The notes: generated by a model not told the origin, from the letters alone. Positions 43,363 to 52,780 are shown, numbered from the stretch's first letter. The stretch is 64,000 nt of DNA from Bradyrhizobium sp. 1 (GCF_023073315.1 NZ_JADPJH010000028.1:39082-103081), one strand, 5' to 3'. Made by a program: numbers and translations.

Positions 43363-44396
43363 GGCGCATTCCTCGGTTCGATCTGCGCCTCGATGTGGAA
43401 GCGCTCGCCGGGATCGGTGGAGCTGCGCGTCGTCGGCGCATAGAAGGTTGCGCGGGTGAAATGCTGGGACTGCTCGATCAGCGGGATCAGCCCGGGCGCA
43501 TCGCGGGTGATGCCGCCGATCTGGATCTTGTTGCCGGCCAGATGCATCTCGGTGACATAGGTGTGATCAGGCAATAGCCGGCTCAGCGATTCCAGCACGA
43601 TCACGCTCGCCGGCGTCTCGTATTTGCGCCGCTCGAGCAGCGCGAGCGGCGAGCGCTCGCTGCCATCGCTGCCGCGCAGCGCGGCGCGGCGCTGGGTGAT
43701 CTGCCGTTCGAGCTCGCCCTCCTGCGCACTGAGGCTGTCGGCGAGGTAACTTGCGGCGACCGACCCGACGACCGCGACGACCGCGGCAAGCGCCAGCACC
43801 ACCTGCAGCATCCGGCTCAGCCGCACCGGGTCGATCGCGCCGCGCGACTTCTGCTCGAACACCTTGATGCGCCCGCCACCGCCCACCTCCGTCACGATCG
43901 CAATCGCGGACGGATGGAACGGGGACACCGCCTCGACATAGGTCATCGCCAGCCTGCGCGGCGCTGCCGCGATCTCCGTGGTGATGCTCTCGCTGCCAAG
44001 CGCCACCGGCGGGCTGCACCCGAACACCGCCTCAGCCGCGCTCCACGGCGTCAGCCGGTCGATCTGCGCCCGCACGATGCCCTCGATGAAATCAGCCGCG
44101 CGGGCCGGCAGCTCCAGCGGACGGAACAGGAAACGCGCCGGCCGCAGCACGATCTCGACGCGGCTGCCGCGGGCGATCTGCGCAAGATTGACGCCCTCGA
44201 ACCTGTCGCCCTCGAACGAGAGCTGCTTCGGCCCGTTATCCAACTTCGCTGCCTCGAGCGCGAACGCACCGGCCTCGCCCTCGACCAGCCGCACCACGCG
44301 CGGCGCGACTATCCGCTCCAGTGCGGCAACGATCGTGCCGGCGACGGTGCCGGTCCAGGCATCGACAATGCCGCGAAGGGAATTGAGCGAACTCAT
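43359..44396 (-). CDS. gspL: Type II secretion system protein GspL
   Basis: A 345-residue bitopic protein. The N-terminal cytoplasmic part (residues 1 to about 205) is an actin-like domain that binds GspE; GGGGRIKVFE is followed by a membrane segment (MLQVVLALAAVVAVVGSVAASYL), a coiled stretch (EGELERQITQRRAAL), and a PilN-like periplasmic domain (ESLSRLLPDHTYVTEMHLAGNKIQIGG). ATG 44396 sits just after the gspK stop at 44398; the frame extends further upstream inside gspK. ATGA overlap with gspM. Shorter than the 380-400 residues of enterobacterial GspL. Confidence 0.85.
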   Translation of the reverse strand: MSSLNSLRGIVDAWTGTVAGTIVAALERIVAPRVVRLVEGEAGAFALEAAKLDNGPKQLSFEGDRFEGVNLAQIARGSRVEIVLRPARFLFRPLELPARAADFIEGIVRAQIDRLTPWSAAEAVFGCSPPVALGSESITTEIAAAPRRLAMTYVEAVSPFHPSAIAIVTEVGGGGRIKVFEQKSRGAIDPVRLSRMLQVVLALAAVVAVVGSVAASYLADSLSAQEGELERQITQRRAALRGSDGSERSPLALLERRKYETPASVIVLESLSRLLPDHTYVTEMHLAGNKIQIGGITRDAPGLIPLIEQSQHFTRATFYAPTTRSSTDPGERFHIEAQIEPRNAP

Positions 44397-44397
44397 C

Positions 44398-45312
44398 TCA
44401 CAGAGGCTTTCCGGCGGAGCCGTCGAAGGCGTTGTGCCACGACAATACACGATAGGGCTCATCGCCGCTTTCGAGAAGCAGGATGACGATCTCGGCCGAG
44501 CTCAGCCGGTGCGACGGGGCCTCGACAGCGACCGTCATCCGGTAGGCCTTCGCGCCCTCGGCCGTCGCATTGGTGCTGCCGGCGAGTCCGACCAGCGATC
44601 GCGGGTCGATATTGGGGTCCGTGCGGTCGCGCAGCACCTGTTGCAGCGTCTCCGGCGTCATGCCGGGCAACGCCGCCACCACCTGGGGCGCGGCGTCCAG
44701 AACGTTGACCGTCGTCATGTTGCTGAAGACGGTGACGAAGGGCAGCACACGTTCCACCACCGCGGGCGGAATGCCGCGCACCAGCCAAAGCTCGTCGCTG
44801 TGCGGAAACGGCGCATGGCGCGGCAGATAGGAGGCGCCGAGCGTGCGGTAATAGGAATCCTCCGGATTCTCCAGCCCCGGCTCCGTCGACGAGCGCCAGG
44901 CCAGGATGCGATCGGCATAAACAGGCGCATCCGTCGCGGAGACGCCGAGCGCGGTCATCAGGCCCGCCAGCATCGGCTTCGGCGCCGAGTTGAGATCGAC
45001 GCGCGCGGCCTCCGAGCGGAAGGTGACGCTCACCCGGCCTGCTCCGACCCGCGCATTGAAGGTGCCGCTGGTCGGACGCGTGGCCTCGCTCTGCGCCGTC
45101 AAGCGGTAGGCCGCCAGTTCGAGGCCGGCGTTCACCAGCGCATCGGCCTGCAACCGGTCGGCGTTGACGGCCACCGTGATCGCGGTGTTGGTGACATAGC
45201 TCAGGTAGATCAGCGCGAGCGCGGCGAGCGCCGCCAGCATCCACAGCACCACGACGACGATGAAGCCCCGGTCGTCGCGAAGGCTCGCATGGTCGGGCCG
45301 CGCGCCGCTCAC
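44398..45312 (-). CDS. gspK: Type II secretion minor pseudopilin GspK
   Basis: A 304-residue minor pseudopilin. The short basic start (SLRDDRG) precedes the prepilin hydrophobic segment FIVVVVLWMLAALAALALIYLSY, with the Gly before Phe as the cleavage site. ARVDLNSAPKPMLAGL is the conserved GspK block, followed by the alpha domain (PGLENPEDSYYRTLG, HSDELWLVRGIPPAV). It caps the pseudopilus tip with GspI and GspJ. The start is GTG 45312, overlapping the gspJ stop in GTGA; the frame is open up to 45900 but there it is only the antisense-frame shadow of gspJ. Confidence 0.9.
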   Translation of the reverse strand: MSGARPDHASLRDDRGFIVVVVLWMLAALAALALIYLSYVTNTAITVAVNADRLQADALVNAGLELAAYRLTAQSEATRPTSGTFNARVGAGRVSVTFRSEAARVDLNSAPKPMLAGLMTALGVSATDAPVYADRILAWRSSTEPGLENPEDSYYRTLGASYLPRHAPFPHSDELWLVRGIPPAVVERVLPFVTVFSNMTTVNVLDAAPQVVAALPGMTPETLQQVLRDRTDPNIDPRSLVGLAGSTNATAEGAKAYRMTVAVEAPSHRLSSAEIVILLLESGDEPYRVLSWHNAFDGSAGKPL

Positions 45313-46031
45313 AGCTGCTGCTCCTCTTTTTTCTCGGCCTGTTGCGGACGGCCGCGCGCCGCCACGCAGGTCGTCGGGTTCTTGGCCCGCGCGCATTCGG
45401 CCGGCGCCGTGATGTGCGGGACCACCGCACCCGAGACTGCCAGCACCTGCCCGGTAGCGCTGTTGCGCAGGGTGACGCGGATGCGGTCCGGTAGCTGCGT
45501 CTGGCCGTGCCAGGTCGGCAGCCACTGACCGTCCGGCCCGGCATAGGCGAAGCTGACGCGGAACGGCGCGCGGATCAGCACGACCTGGTCGACGAAACGG
45601 ATCTGCCCGTCCGACGGCATCGGCTGGAACGGCGCACGCTCGCGCACCAGCGCGAGCCCCTGCGCATCGGCCTTCTCGATCAGGCGGATGAATTCGAGGC
45701 CCGGACGCGCGCTCGGGCCGAGTGCCGTGCGCAGGAAGGTCACCGACAATTCGGCGCCGTCGAACAGCGGCGCCTTGGCATCGCCATTGACGGTGATCTG
45801 CTCGGCGACCGACAGGTCGGCGACGATGCGGTCGATGCCGGTTGCCAGACGCTCGGCGCGCTGCACGCGGGCAATGCCGCGATTCCAGTTCGGCAGCCAT
45901 TGCGCCGTCACCGTCGCCAGCGCCCCCAGGATGACGGTCATCAAGAGCGTTGCGAGCAGCACTTCGAGCAGGGTGAAGCCTGCCTCATCGGCGAGCGCAT
46001 GACGCAAGCGCTTCATGGTCAGGGCCTTCAT
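45309..46031 (-). CDS. gspJ: Type II secretion minor pseudopilin GspJ
   Basis: A 240-residue minor pseudopilin with the prepilin motif EAGFTLLEVLLATLLMTVILGAL (cleavage after Gly-18, Glu at +5). The C-terminal part is a beta-sheet domain ending in a Lys/Glu/Gln tail (QQAEKKEEQQL). Two Cys close to the end (AECARAKNPTTCVA) could form a disulfide. ATG 46031 overlaps the gspI stop (ATGA); the stop overlaps gspK. It forms the tip complex with GspI and GspK. Confidence 0.9.
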   Translation of the reverse strand: MKALTMKRLRHALADEAGFTLLEVLLATLLMTVILGALATVTAQWLPNWNRGIARVQRAERLATGIDRIVADLSVAEQITVNGDAKAPLFDGAELSVTFLRTALGPSARPGLEFIRLIEKADAQGLALVRERAPFQPMPSDGQIRFVDQVVLIRAPFRVSFAYAGPDGQWLPTWHGQTQLPDRIRVTLRNSATGQVLAVSGAVVPHITAPAECARAKNPTTCVAARGRPQQAEKKEEQQL

Positions 46032-46423
46032 TGCAAAGCCCTCGGCACCAGCTTCACCGTCGTGATCTGGATCGCAGCTCCGTCGGCGCGCTGGAGGCGC
46101 AGATTGACGGCCATCGGCACGAAGCGGTCGGTGTCGGGATTGCCGCCCGCCACGTTCATCGGCGTGACGTCGACGCGCCAGCGACTGCCGGCGAGCTCGC
46201 CGCTCTGCCGGCCGGGTTTGAGCAGCCCCCGCGCCGGCAGGTCCGCGAGCAGCGTCTCGGCGGTGCCTGATAGCGCCAGACGCTGATCGATCGCGCGTGT
46301 GCCCCTGGTCGTCGTGGCAATGACCGAGCCGATCGCCCCGAGCACGACCGCGATGATCGCGAGCGCGACCAGCGCCTCGATCAGGGTGAAGCCGGCGGCG
46401 TCAGAGCAGCTTCTGCGGGACAA
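46028..46423 (-). CDS. gspI: Type II secretion minor pseudopilin GspI
   Basis: A 131-residue pseudopilin: AAGFTLIEALVALAIIAVVLGAIG is the prepilin segment (Gly at -1, Glu at +5). SGELAGSRWRVDVTPM in the second half matches the GspI pattern. The start appears to be TTG 46423, with GGAGGCG about ten bases upstream; it overlaps gspH by 23 bases. An ATG start is not available before the prepilin motif. Tip protein of the pseudopilus. Confidence 0.87.
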   Translation of the reverse strand: MSRRSCSDAAGFTLIEALVALAIIAVVLGAIGSVIATTTRGTRAIDQRLALSGTAETLLADLPARGLLKPGRQSGELAGSRWRVDVTPMNVAGGNPDTDRFVPMAVNLRLQRADGAAIQITTVKLVPRALQ

Positions 46424-46895
46424 TCTCGACGCCTCCGGTCAGCCAGTTGACGCGCACCTCATAGCCCATGCCGGGCCGCGCCAGCGCGATCGTCCCCCCG
46501 CACGACATGCCCGACGGAAAGAAGTCGATCGAGCGGCCCACCGCACGATCGGCGCAGCGCGTGGCCAGCGTCGCCTGCACGACCACGTCGCCCGGCAGGC
46601 GGATGGTCCGCCCGGTGACGCCGGAGCGGATCGCACGCGCGTCCGCATCCACCTGTGTCGCCACCCTCACTTGCCGGCGCAGCGCCGAATTGCGGTCGGC
46701 CTTCAGCAACGCCGCGGTCTCGACGGCATAGCTTTCCAGCTTGGCACGCGTCGTCGAGCGCGGGATCGCCGGCAGGATGATCGCCGCGAGCAGGCCGATG
46801 ATCGCGAGCACGCACAGGATCTCGATCAGCGCGAAGCCGCGCGCATCGCGGACGTGCTCAGCGCGTGCCGCTGACAATGTCGGCTGCCGTTCCAC
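46401..46895 (-). CDS. gspH: Type II secretion minor pseudopilin GspH
   Basis: A 164-residue pseudopilin with DARGFALIEILCVLAIIGLLAAIILPAI as the prepilin segment (Gly-Phe junction, Glu at +5) and a GspH-type beta domain (VQATLATRCAD, SGMSCGGTIALA, with two Cys likely bridged). GTG 46895 is preferred because AGGAAGG lies upstream at good spacing; this overlaps the gspG end by 38 bases. Other starts up to 46970 would add only antisense-like residues. Joins the pseudopilus shaft to the tip. Confidence 0.83.
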   Translation of the reverse strand: MERQPTLSAARAEHVRDARGFALIEILCVLAIIGLLAAIILPAIPRSTTRAKLESYAVETAALLKADRNSALRRQVRVATQVDADARAIRSGVTGRTIRLPGDVVVQATLATRCADRAVGRSIDFFPSGMSCGGTIALARPGMGYEVRVNWLTGGVEIVPQKLL

Positions 46896-47340
46896 TGCCG
46901 CCTTCCTGCCCGTCCGATCCGAGCGAGATGATGTCATAGGGCGCGCTCGCACCCGGCGAGCGATAGACATAGACGTGGCCCCAGGGGTCGTTTGGCACCA
47001 GACCGCCGCGCAAATACGGCCCGTTCCAGCCGGCTTGATTGGTGTTGCGTGTCAGCGCAGGGAGGCCTTCGTTCGAGGTCGGATAGCGCCCGAGATCGAG
47101 ATAATAGAGATCGAGCGCGCTGGAGAAGCTCTCGATCTGGATCTTGGCCGCCTTCGCCTTGGACTCGCTGAGATAGTTCAGCACCCGCGGACCGACCAGG
47201 GCCATGATCATGCCGATGATGGTGATGACGACCAGCATCTCGACGAGGGTGAAGCCCGCCTCCCCTCGGCCTCTGCGCCGCCGGCCGCGCCGGGCGGATG
47301 GATGTTTGATCACTTCAAGCCTCTCTCGTTCCCTGCCCAT
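46858..47340 (-). CDS. gspG: Type II secretion major pseudopilin GspG
   Basis: The main pseudopilus subunit. GEAGFTLVEMLVVITIIGMIMALVGPRVL is the prepilin segment; LDLYYLDLGRYPTSNEGLPAL, WNGPYLRGGLVPNDPWGHVYVYRSPG and DIISLGSDGQEGGSG are hallmark GspG blocks including the calcium-site region. The start is uncertain: ATG 47340 gives 160 residues; GTG 47313 has a better-placed GAGAGG and gives a leader of 20 residues, which is closer to normal. The leader is unusually Arg-rich (SARRGRRRRGRGEAG). Confidence 0.92.
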   Translation of the reverse strand: MGRERERLEVIKHPSARRGRRRRGRGEAGFTLVEMLVVITIIGMIMALVGPRVLNYLSESKAKAAKIQIESFSSALDLYYLDLGRYPTSNEGLPALTRNTNQAGWNGPYLRGGLVPNDPWGHVYVYRSPGASAPYDIISLGSDGQEGGSGTAADIVSGTR

Positions 47341-47359
47341 TCCTTGTCCGTTTCTTGCC

Positions 47360-48571
47360 TTAACCGACAATCTGGCTCACCGACATCAGCGCCGTCATCA
47401 CCGAGGTGATCAGGCCGCCGACGACCAGCGAGATCGCGATGATCGCCGCCGGCCCCGCAATGCCGACGGCGCGATCCAGCGTGCGCTGCAATTTGGTCTC
47501 GTAGAATTCGGCGACGCGCCCCGACAGCATCGGCAATTGCCCGGTCTCGTCACCGAGCCGGAGCATGCGCACCGCCATCGCCGGCAGCGCCGCGGTTTCG
47601 GCCAGCGCGTCGGAGAGCTTCGAGCCATGGCGGACACGGTCGGCGGCATCGCTCCAGACCGCGGACGGCCCGGTCGTTGCCATCATGTCGACCAGGATGC
47701 GCAGCGTGGTGGTGAGATTGACGCCGCTGCCGAGCAGCAGGCCGAGATTGCGGCAGAACAGCGCGGTGCGGTACGCGCTCATGATGTTGCGGATCGCCGG
47801 CAGCCGCGTAATCGCATTGCTGATGCCGCGACGGATACGCTCCTGCCGCAGCAGCAGCCATGTCGCGGCGATAATGGCCGCAAGCCCAGCCAGCACCGCA
47901 TCGGAATTGCCGCGCAGGAAGGTCGAGATGTTGAGGAAGACACCGACGACCGGATCGACCTTGGCGCCGAAATCCTGCAACACGGATGCGAACTGCGGCA
48001 GCACGAAAGTGAGGAAGAACAGCAGCACGCAGCCGGCCGCGCCGAGCACGAACAGCGGATAGCGGATCGCATCCGACAGCCGGCGTCGCAACGCCTCGCT
48101 GCGCGCACGCTCGCCGGCCAGCACCTCCAGCACCTGATCGAGCGAGCCCGAGGCCTCGCCGACCCGCACCAGCGCGATATACATCGGCGGAAACAGCCCT
48201 TCGTGCCGCGCCAGCGCTTCGGCAAAGCTGTCGCCCGAGACGACCCGCGACCGGATGTCGGCCACCACCGGGCGCAGCCGGCCGAAATCGGGATCGGCCG
48301 CGAGCAGCTCCAACCCGTCATTGATGCGCGCACCGGCGCGCAGCAACAGCGCGAGGTCGCGGGTGAAGATGGTGACGTCTTCCGGCTTCGGCCTGTTGAA
48401 GAGGCCGACCACGCGGCCGGAGGCGCCGCCCTCTTCCGGCGTGACGTTGTCCACCAGGACGAGCCCGAGCCGCTCGATCCGCTGCGCAACATCGCCCGGC
48501 GCCGGCGCGGCGATGGCGCCGGAGACCAGTTCGCCGTTGGCGTTGAGCGCGCGGTAGCGATAGTTCGGCAT
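47360..48571 (-). CDS. gspF: Type II secretion inner-membrane platform protein GspF
   Basis: A 403-residue polytopic protein with two repeated GspF domains. The first contains FTRDLALLLRAGARINDGLELL and GDSFAEALARHEGLFPPMYIALVRVGEASGSLDQVLEVLA; the second has CRNLGLLLGSGVNLTTTLRIL and LSDALAETAALPAMAVRMLRLGDETGQLPML. Three membrane spans (near residues 170, 220 and 380) fit the family. ATG 48571 (MPNYRYRALNANGE) is the standard start. It lies 5 bases after gspE and connects the ATPase to the pseudopilus. Confidence 0.94.
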   Translation of the reverse strand: MPNYRYRALNANGELVSGAIAAPAPGDVAQRIERLGLVLVDNVTPEEGGASGRVVGLFNRPKPEDVTIFTRDLALLLRAGARINDGLELLAADPDFGRLRPVVADIRSRVVSGDSFAEALARHEGLFPPMYIALVRVGEASGSLDQVLEVLAGERARSEALRRRLSDAIRYPLFVLGAAGCVLLFFLTFVLPQFASVLQDFGAKVDPVVGVFLNISTFLRGNSDAVLAGLAAIIAATWLLLRQERIRRGISNAITRLPAIRNIMSAYRTALFCRNLGLLLGSGVNLTTTLRILVDMMATTGPSAVWSDAADRVRHGSKLSDALAETAALPAMAVRMLRLGDETGQLPMLSGRVAEFYETKLQRTLDRAVGIAGPAAIIAISLVVGGLITSVMTALMSVSQIVG

Positions 48572-48576
48572 GGGCG

Positions 48577-50265
48577 TCAGCGCACAGTCGTGACACGGAA
48601 GACTTCGGGCACGGTGGTGAGGCCGGCCCGGCATTTGGCCACCGCGTCCTCCAGCATCGTGGTCATGCCGCCCCGCATCGCGGCGGCATCGATGCTGTGG
48701 GAATCCGTCTGCGGTCCGACCAGCGCCCGCACCTCGTCGGTCATTTCCAGGATCTCGAACACGCCGTTGCGGCCGCGATAGCCGGTACCGCCGCAGCGTT
48801 CGCAGCCACCGGCCTGGTGCACGACCTCGCCGCACTTGAAACCGATGATGGCAAAACGCGGGTCCTTGGCGAGATCGGCCTCGCTCAGCACGTGCGGCAC
48901 CTTGCAGCGGTCGCAAAGCATGCGCACCAGGCGCTGTGCGACCACAGCACGCAGCGTGGACTTCAGCAGGAAGCCCTCGATGCCGAGATCGATCAGGCGC
49001 GGCATCGCGGCCGCCGCCGTCTCGGTGTGCAGCGTCGTCAGCACGAGATGGCCGGTCAGCGCGGCATGGATCGCAATATGGGCGGTCTCGGCGTCGCGAA
49101 CCTCGCCGACCATGATCACATCGGGGTCCTGACGCACGAAGGCGCGCATCGCGGATGCAAAGGTCAGCCCGATCGACGGCTTGACCTGTGACTGGTTGAT
49201 GCCGGGGATCTCGTATTCGACGGGGTCCTCGATGGTGAGGATTTTTCGCGTGGGCTCGTTGAGGATCGACAGCATGGTCGCAAGCGTCGTGGTCTTGCCG
49301 CTGCCGGTCGGTCCGGTGACGACGATCATGCCGTGCGGCATCGCCAGCAGCCGCGTCATCACGCTCTCATCGCGCGCAAGCAGACCAAGCTTGCTCATCT
49401 CCAGCAGGCCGCGGTCGCGCGGCAACAGGCGGATGACGGCGCTTTCGCCGTGCTGCGTCGGCATGGTCGCGACGCGAACGTCGATCTCGCTGCGCCCGAC
49501 GCGCACGCGTGCGGCGCCGTCCTGCGGGAGGCGCCGTTCCGCAATGTTGAGGCTGGCGAGAATCTTGATGCGCGAGATCAGCGCCTGCGGCGGGATACCG
49601 TGCGGCGACGGCAGCGCGCGCAACAGGCCATCGACGCGCATGCGCACGGCAAGTCCTGCGCGGAACGGCTCGACATGGATGTCACTCGCGCGCAAGTCCA
49701 CGGCGCGCTCCAGGAGATCGTTGAGCGCGCGCACCACCGGCGCACCGCTGGCGAGATCGCGCAGACTCTCGATGTCGTCGTCGGATTGCTGCGCAACGCG
49801 TCCGCCGCTTCGATCGGCATTTGCGTCGTCGGCCTCGGCCCGTTGATCGAGGACCGTCGTAATGTCCTCATATGACGCCACGACGACATCGACCGGCATT
49901 CCGAACACGATTTCGGCGGCGCGAATGGCCGCCGTGTCGGCGGGATCGGCGACCGCCAGCCGGAAACCGTCATTGGTCGCGCTGAAGGGAAAGATGGTGG
50001 ATTCACGCAGGAAGCGGCGCGAAAAGCCGTCGAGTCGGGGCGTGGCCGCGAGCAATTGCGGAAGGCTCAGGCGCGGCAGCGCAAAATAGTCGGAGACTTC
50101 ATCGGCGAATTCAGCCGCGGAAAGATCGGTGGCCTCCCACAATTCGCGCAAGGGGCGCGTCAGCGCGGGATTGCCGGACTTGTCCACATGGGCGTGCGCC
50201 CGCGGCGGCAGTGAGTATTTTTCCAGGAGGTGCTGCCGGAAGCTATCTGCGGAGCGGTCGCGCAT
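48577..50265 (-). CDS. gspE: Type II secretion ATPase GspE
   Basis: A 562-residue secretion ATPase. The N-terminal GspE/MshEN domain is followed by DLASGAPVVRALNDLLERAVDLRASDIHVEP, Walker A GPTGSGKTTT, the Asp box ILTIEDPVEYEI, Walker B-type IMVGEVRDAETA and the His box. The zinc-binding four-Cys domain is present (MLCDRCKVPH and GGCERCGGTGYRGR). It powers pseudopilus extension on the cytoplasmic face. ATG 50265 (MRDRSADSFRQ) is the likely start, though the ribosome-binding site is weak; GTG 50274 is an alternative. First gene of the minus-strand run and divergent from gspD. Confidence 0.94.
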   Translation of the reverse strand: MRDRSADSFRQHLLEKYSLPPRAHAHVDKSGNPALTRPLRELWEATDLSAAEFADEVSDYFALPRLSLPQLLAATPRLDGFSRRFLRESTIFPFSATNDGFRLAVADPADTAAIRAAEIVFGMPVDVVVASYEDITTVLDQRAEADDANADRSGGRVAQQSDDDIESLRDLASGAPVVRALNDLLERAVDLRASDIHVEPFRAGLAVRMRVDGLLRALPSPHGIPPQALISRIKILASLNIAERRLPQDGAARVRVGRSEIDVRVATMPTQHGESAVIRLLPRDRGLLEMSKLGLLARDESVMTRLLAMPHGMIVVTGPTGSGKTTTLATMLSILNEPTRKILTIEDPVEYEIPGINQSQVKPSIGLTFASAMRAFVRQDPDVIMVGEVRDAETAHIAIHAALTGHLVLTTLHTETAAAAMPRLIDLGIEGFLLKSTLRAVVAQRLVRMLCDRCKVPHVLSEADLAKDPRFAIIGFKCGEVVHQAGGCERCGGTGYRGRNGVFEILEMTDEVRALVGPQTDSHSIDAAAMRGGMTTMLEDAVAKCRAGLTTVPEVFRVTTVR

Positions 50266-50333
50266 CGCATTCACAGCGTTGACCTTGTTACCCGAATGCA
50301 ACAACTCGACGGGGCACGGAGGGCCCTTTGCCC

Positions 50334-50361
50334 TTGACTTATTTCTTAGCAAAAACATAAT
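50334..50361 (+). promoter_or_regulatory. Putative sigma-70-type promoter of gspD
   Basis: TTGACT (50334-50339), a 16-base spacer and CATAAT (50356-50361) lie 42 bases before the gspD ATG, in an AT-rich stretch of the gspE/gspD divergent gap. GAGGGGGG precedes the start codon. Good match by eye, untested. Confidence 0.55.
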
Positions 50362-50403
50362 CGTGGCGCAAACTATTGCGCGTCCGAACCGAGGGGGGAT
50401 CGG

Positions 50404-52776
50404 ATGCAATTTCCAATCACTTCTAGCGTTGGCAGGCGTATTTTGATCAGGCAGCCGCTTTTGCGACTCCGCTCAGCGTTGTCTGGAACGCTTATCCTGT
50501 TGTCGTCTGCCTTCCTGCTCGGCGCCTGCATCGTCACCGCCGACCAGTCGGTGGAATCCGATCCCAATGATCCGCGCGCCCAGGACATCGCCGACAAGAT
50601 CCGCTCCCTCGATCTCCAGCCACGGCAACCCGCGGATACCGGATCGGGCGGCGTCGCGCAGGCGAGATCGTCCAAGCCCGCGATCTATCTGAGCGATGGT
50701 GCAACGCCGCAAGGCGGTGCGCTTGCCGAGCGCGACGATACCGGCGGCAGCGGCTACGACCTCAATTTCGAGAACGCACCGGTCGCCACCGTCGCAAAGG
50801 TCATTCTTGGTGACGTATTGAACGTCGGCTACACGATCGACCCGCGGGTGCAGGGAACCGTGACGCTGGCCTCGGTGCGACCGGTCCCCAAGGCGGACGC
50901 GCTGTTCGTGCTTGAAAACGCGCTGCGCATGTCCGGCGTCGCATTGGTGCGCGACCGCACCGGCTATCGCCTGCTGCCGGCACCGGAAGCCGGTCCCGGC
51001 GGCGTCGACCGCGCGGGGAACGCAGTGGCCGGCCAGGGCGTCACGGTGGTGCCGCTGCGCTATGTCTCGGCGCAGAACATCTTCAAGCTGCTCGACGCCT
51101 TCGGCGTGAAGGCCTCGACCATGCGCTCCGACAACGCCCGCAACACGCTGATCGTCAGCGGCAGCGGCACCGATCGTGCGACCGCGGTCGACACCATTCT
51201 TTCCTTCGACGCCGACTGGATGCGCGGACAGTCCGTCGGCATCTTCCCGGTGCGTAATTCCGCGCCGGAGCCCGTCATCACCGAGATCGAGAAGATCATG
51301 GATTCCGGTGAAGGCGGCATGAGCCAGAACATGATCAAGCTCCAGCCGATCGCGCGACAGAACGCGATCCTCGTGGTCAGCCAGAAGCCGGAATACCTCA
51401 AGCGTGCGCAGACCTGGATCGCGCGGCTCGATCGCTCCGACACCGACGGGGTGAACCTGAAGTCCTATCCGCTGCGCTACGGCAGTTCCAAGCTGATCGT
51501 GGCGATGCTGAACGACATGCTGTTCAGCCAGGGCGCGACGAGCAGCTCGACGCTCGACAACGCATCGAGCCAGATCTCGCCGGGCGCCGGGATCTCGACC
51601 TCGACGTCGAACAATCCGGTAGCCTCGCTCAGCGCGCTGCCGACCGCCGCCGCCGGCGCTTCTACTCCAGTCACCGCACCCGGGGGATCAGCATTCGGTG
51701 CACGCCCTGCACCGGCCGCATCGGCGACGCCTGCGCAAGACACGGGCCTCGGCGCACTGTCGGGCGGCGGAGCGAAGCCGGGCCTCAACGGCATCCTCCA
51801 GAACGTCCGGGTCACGGCCGACGTCACCAACAACGCCGTGCTCGTCTATGCCAATCAGGAAGCGCAGCGCATCGTCGAGCAGACCATCCGGCAGATCGAC
51901 CGGCCACAGCGCCAGATCGCCATCGAGGCGACGATCGCCGAGGTGACGCTGAATGACCAGTTGAACTATGGCGTGCAGTTCTTCCTGGCGAGCCAGAAAG
52001 GCTCGATTTCCAACACCATCGCCGGCGTCAGCAATGCCGCGACAGTTGGCAGCGGTGCCGTCGAAACGGCGTCCAACGCCGTCAACAGTGCGGCCGGCGC
52101 GCTGGTTGGGCGCGTCTTGCCCGGCTTCAACTTCCTGATCGGCGCCGAGAATTCGCCGCGCGTCGTGCTCGACGCGCTGCACGGCATCACCAACGTCAAG
52201 GTGCTGTCGAATCCGTCGCTGGTGGTGCTGGACAACCAGCCGGCGACCTTGCAGGTCGGCGACCAGGTGCCGTTCTCGACGGGCACCGCGACGGTGCTGA
52301 CCGCCAACAACACCGTGGTCAACACCATCGACTACAAGAACACCGGCATCATCCTGCGCGTGCTGCCGCGCGCCAACGCCAACGGCAATGTCGTGCTCGA
52401 CATCGAGCAGGAGATCTCGAACATCGCCGCCGGCAGTGCCAATTCACTGACGCCGACGATCTCGCAGCGCCGGGTCAAGAGCTCGATCGCTGTGACGAGC
52501 GGCCAGACCGTGCTGCTCGCCGGCCTGATCAGCGAGACCGAGAACAAGCAGCGCCAGGGCCTGCCGATCCTGGATTCCATTCCGGGCGTGGGCGACGCCT
52601 TCTCGCATCAGACCAATTCCCGGGCCCGCACCGAGTTGATCCTGTTCATCCGCCCGACCGTCCTCAAGGACGGCGTCGATGCGCATGTCATCGCCGAGGA
52701 GATGCGCAGCAAGATGAACAGCCGTCTGGTCGGCACCAGCAATCCCGTGGTCACCGTGCCCAAGGCGGCACGCTAG
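50404..52776 (+). CDS. gspD: Type II secretion outer-membrane secretin GspD
   Basis: A 790-residue secretin. The N-terminus has a signal that ends in LLGAC, a lipobox, so it is probably a lipoprotein anchored through Cys-41. N0 (LNFENAPVATVAKVILGDVLN), N1-N3 ring domains (VTVVPLRYVSAQNIFKLLDAFGV; VGIFPVRNSAPEPVITEIEKIM; NGILQNVRVTADVTNNAVLVYA) and the C-terminal secretin domain (VLSNPSLVVLDNQPATLQVGDQVPF, LAGLISETENKQRQGLPILDSIPGVGDAF) are all seen. An Ala/Ser/Pro-rich insert lies between N2 and N3. It forms the exit channel. It is transcribed from its own promoter, away from gspE. Confidence 0.95.
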   Translation: MQFPITSSVGRRILIRQPLLRLRSALSGTLILLSSAFLLGACIVTADQSVESDPNDPRAQDIADKIRSLDLQPRQPADTGSGGVAQARSSKPAIYLSDGATPQGGALAERDDTGGSGYDLNFENAPVATVAKVILGDVLNVGYTIDPRVQGTVTLASVRPVPKADALFVLENALRMSGVALVRDRTGYRLLPAPEAGPGGVDRAGNAVAGQGVTVVPLRYVSAQNIFKLLDAFGVKASTMRSDNARNTLIVSGSGTDRATAVDTILSFDADWMRGQSVGIFPVRNSAPEPVITEIEKIMDSGEGGMSQNMIKLQPIARQNAILVVSQKPEYLKRAQTWIARLDRSDTDGVNLKSYPLRYGSSKLIVAMLNDMLFSQGATSSSTLDNASSQISPGAGISTSTSNNPVASLSALPTAAAGASTPVTAPGGSAFGARPAPAASATPAQDTGLGALSGGGAKPGLNGILQNVRVTADVTNNAVLVYANQEAQRIVEQTIRQIDRPQRQIAIEATIAEVTLNDQLNYGVQFFLASQKGSISNTIAGVSNAATVGSGAVETASNAVNSAAGALVGRVLPGFNFLIGAENSPRVVLDALHGITNVKVLSNPSLVVLDNQPATLQVGDQVPFSTGTATVLTANNTVVNTIDYKNTGIILRVLPRANANGNVVLDIEQEISNIAAGSANSLTPTISQRRVKSSIAVTSGQTVLLAGLISETENKQRQGLPILDSIPGVGDAFSHQTNSRARTELILFIRPTVLKDGVDAHVIAEEMRSKMNSRLVGTSNPVVTVPKAAR

Positions 52777-52780
52777 CAGC

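Noticed and set aside
45313..45900. Upstream extension of gspK
   Set aside because: It lies entirely in gspJ in another frame; the prepilin motif and GTGA overlap fix the start at 45312.
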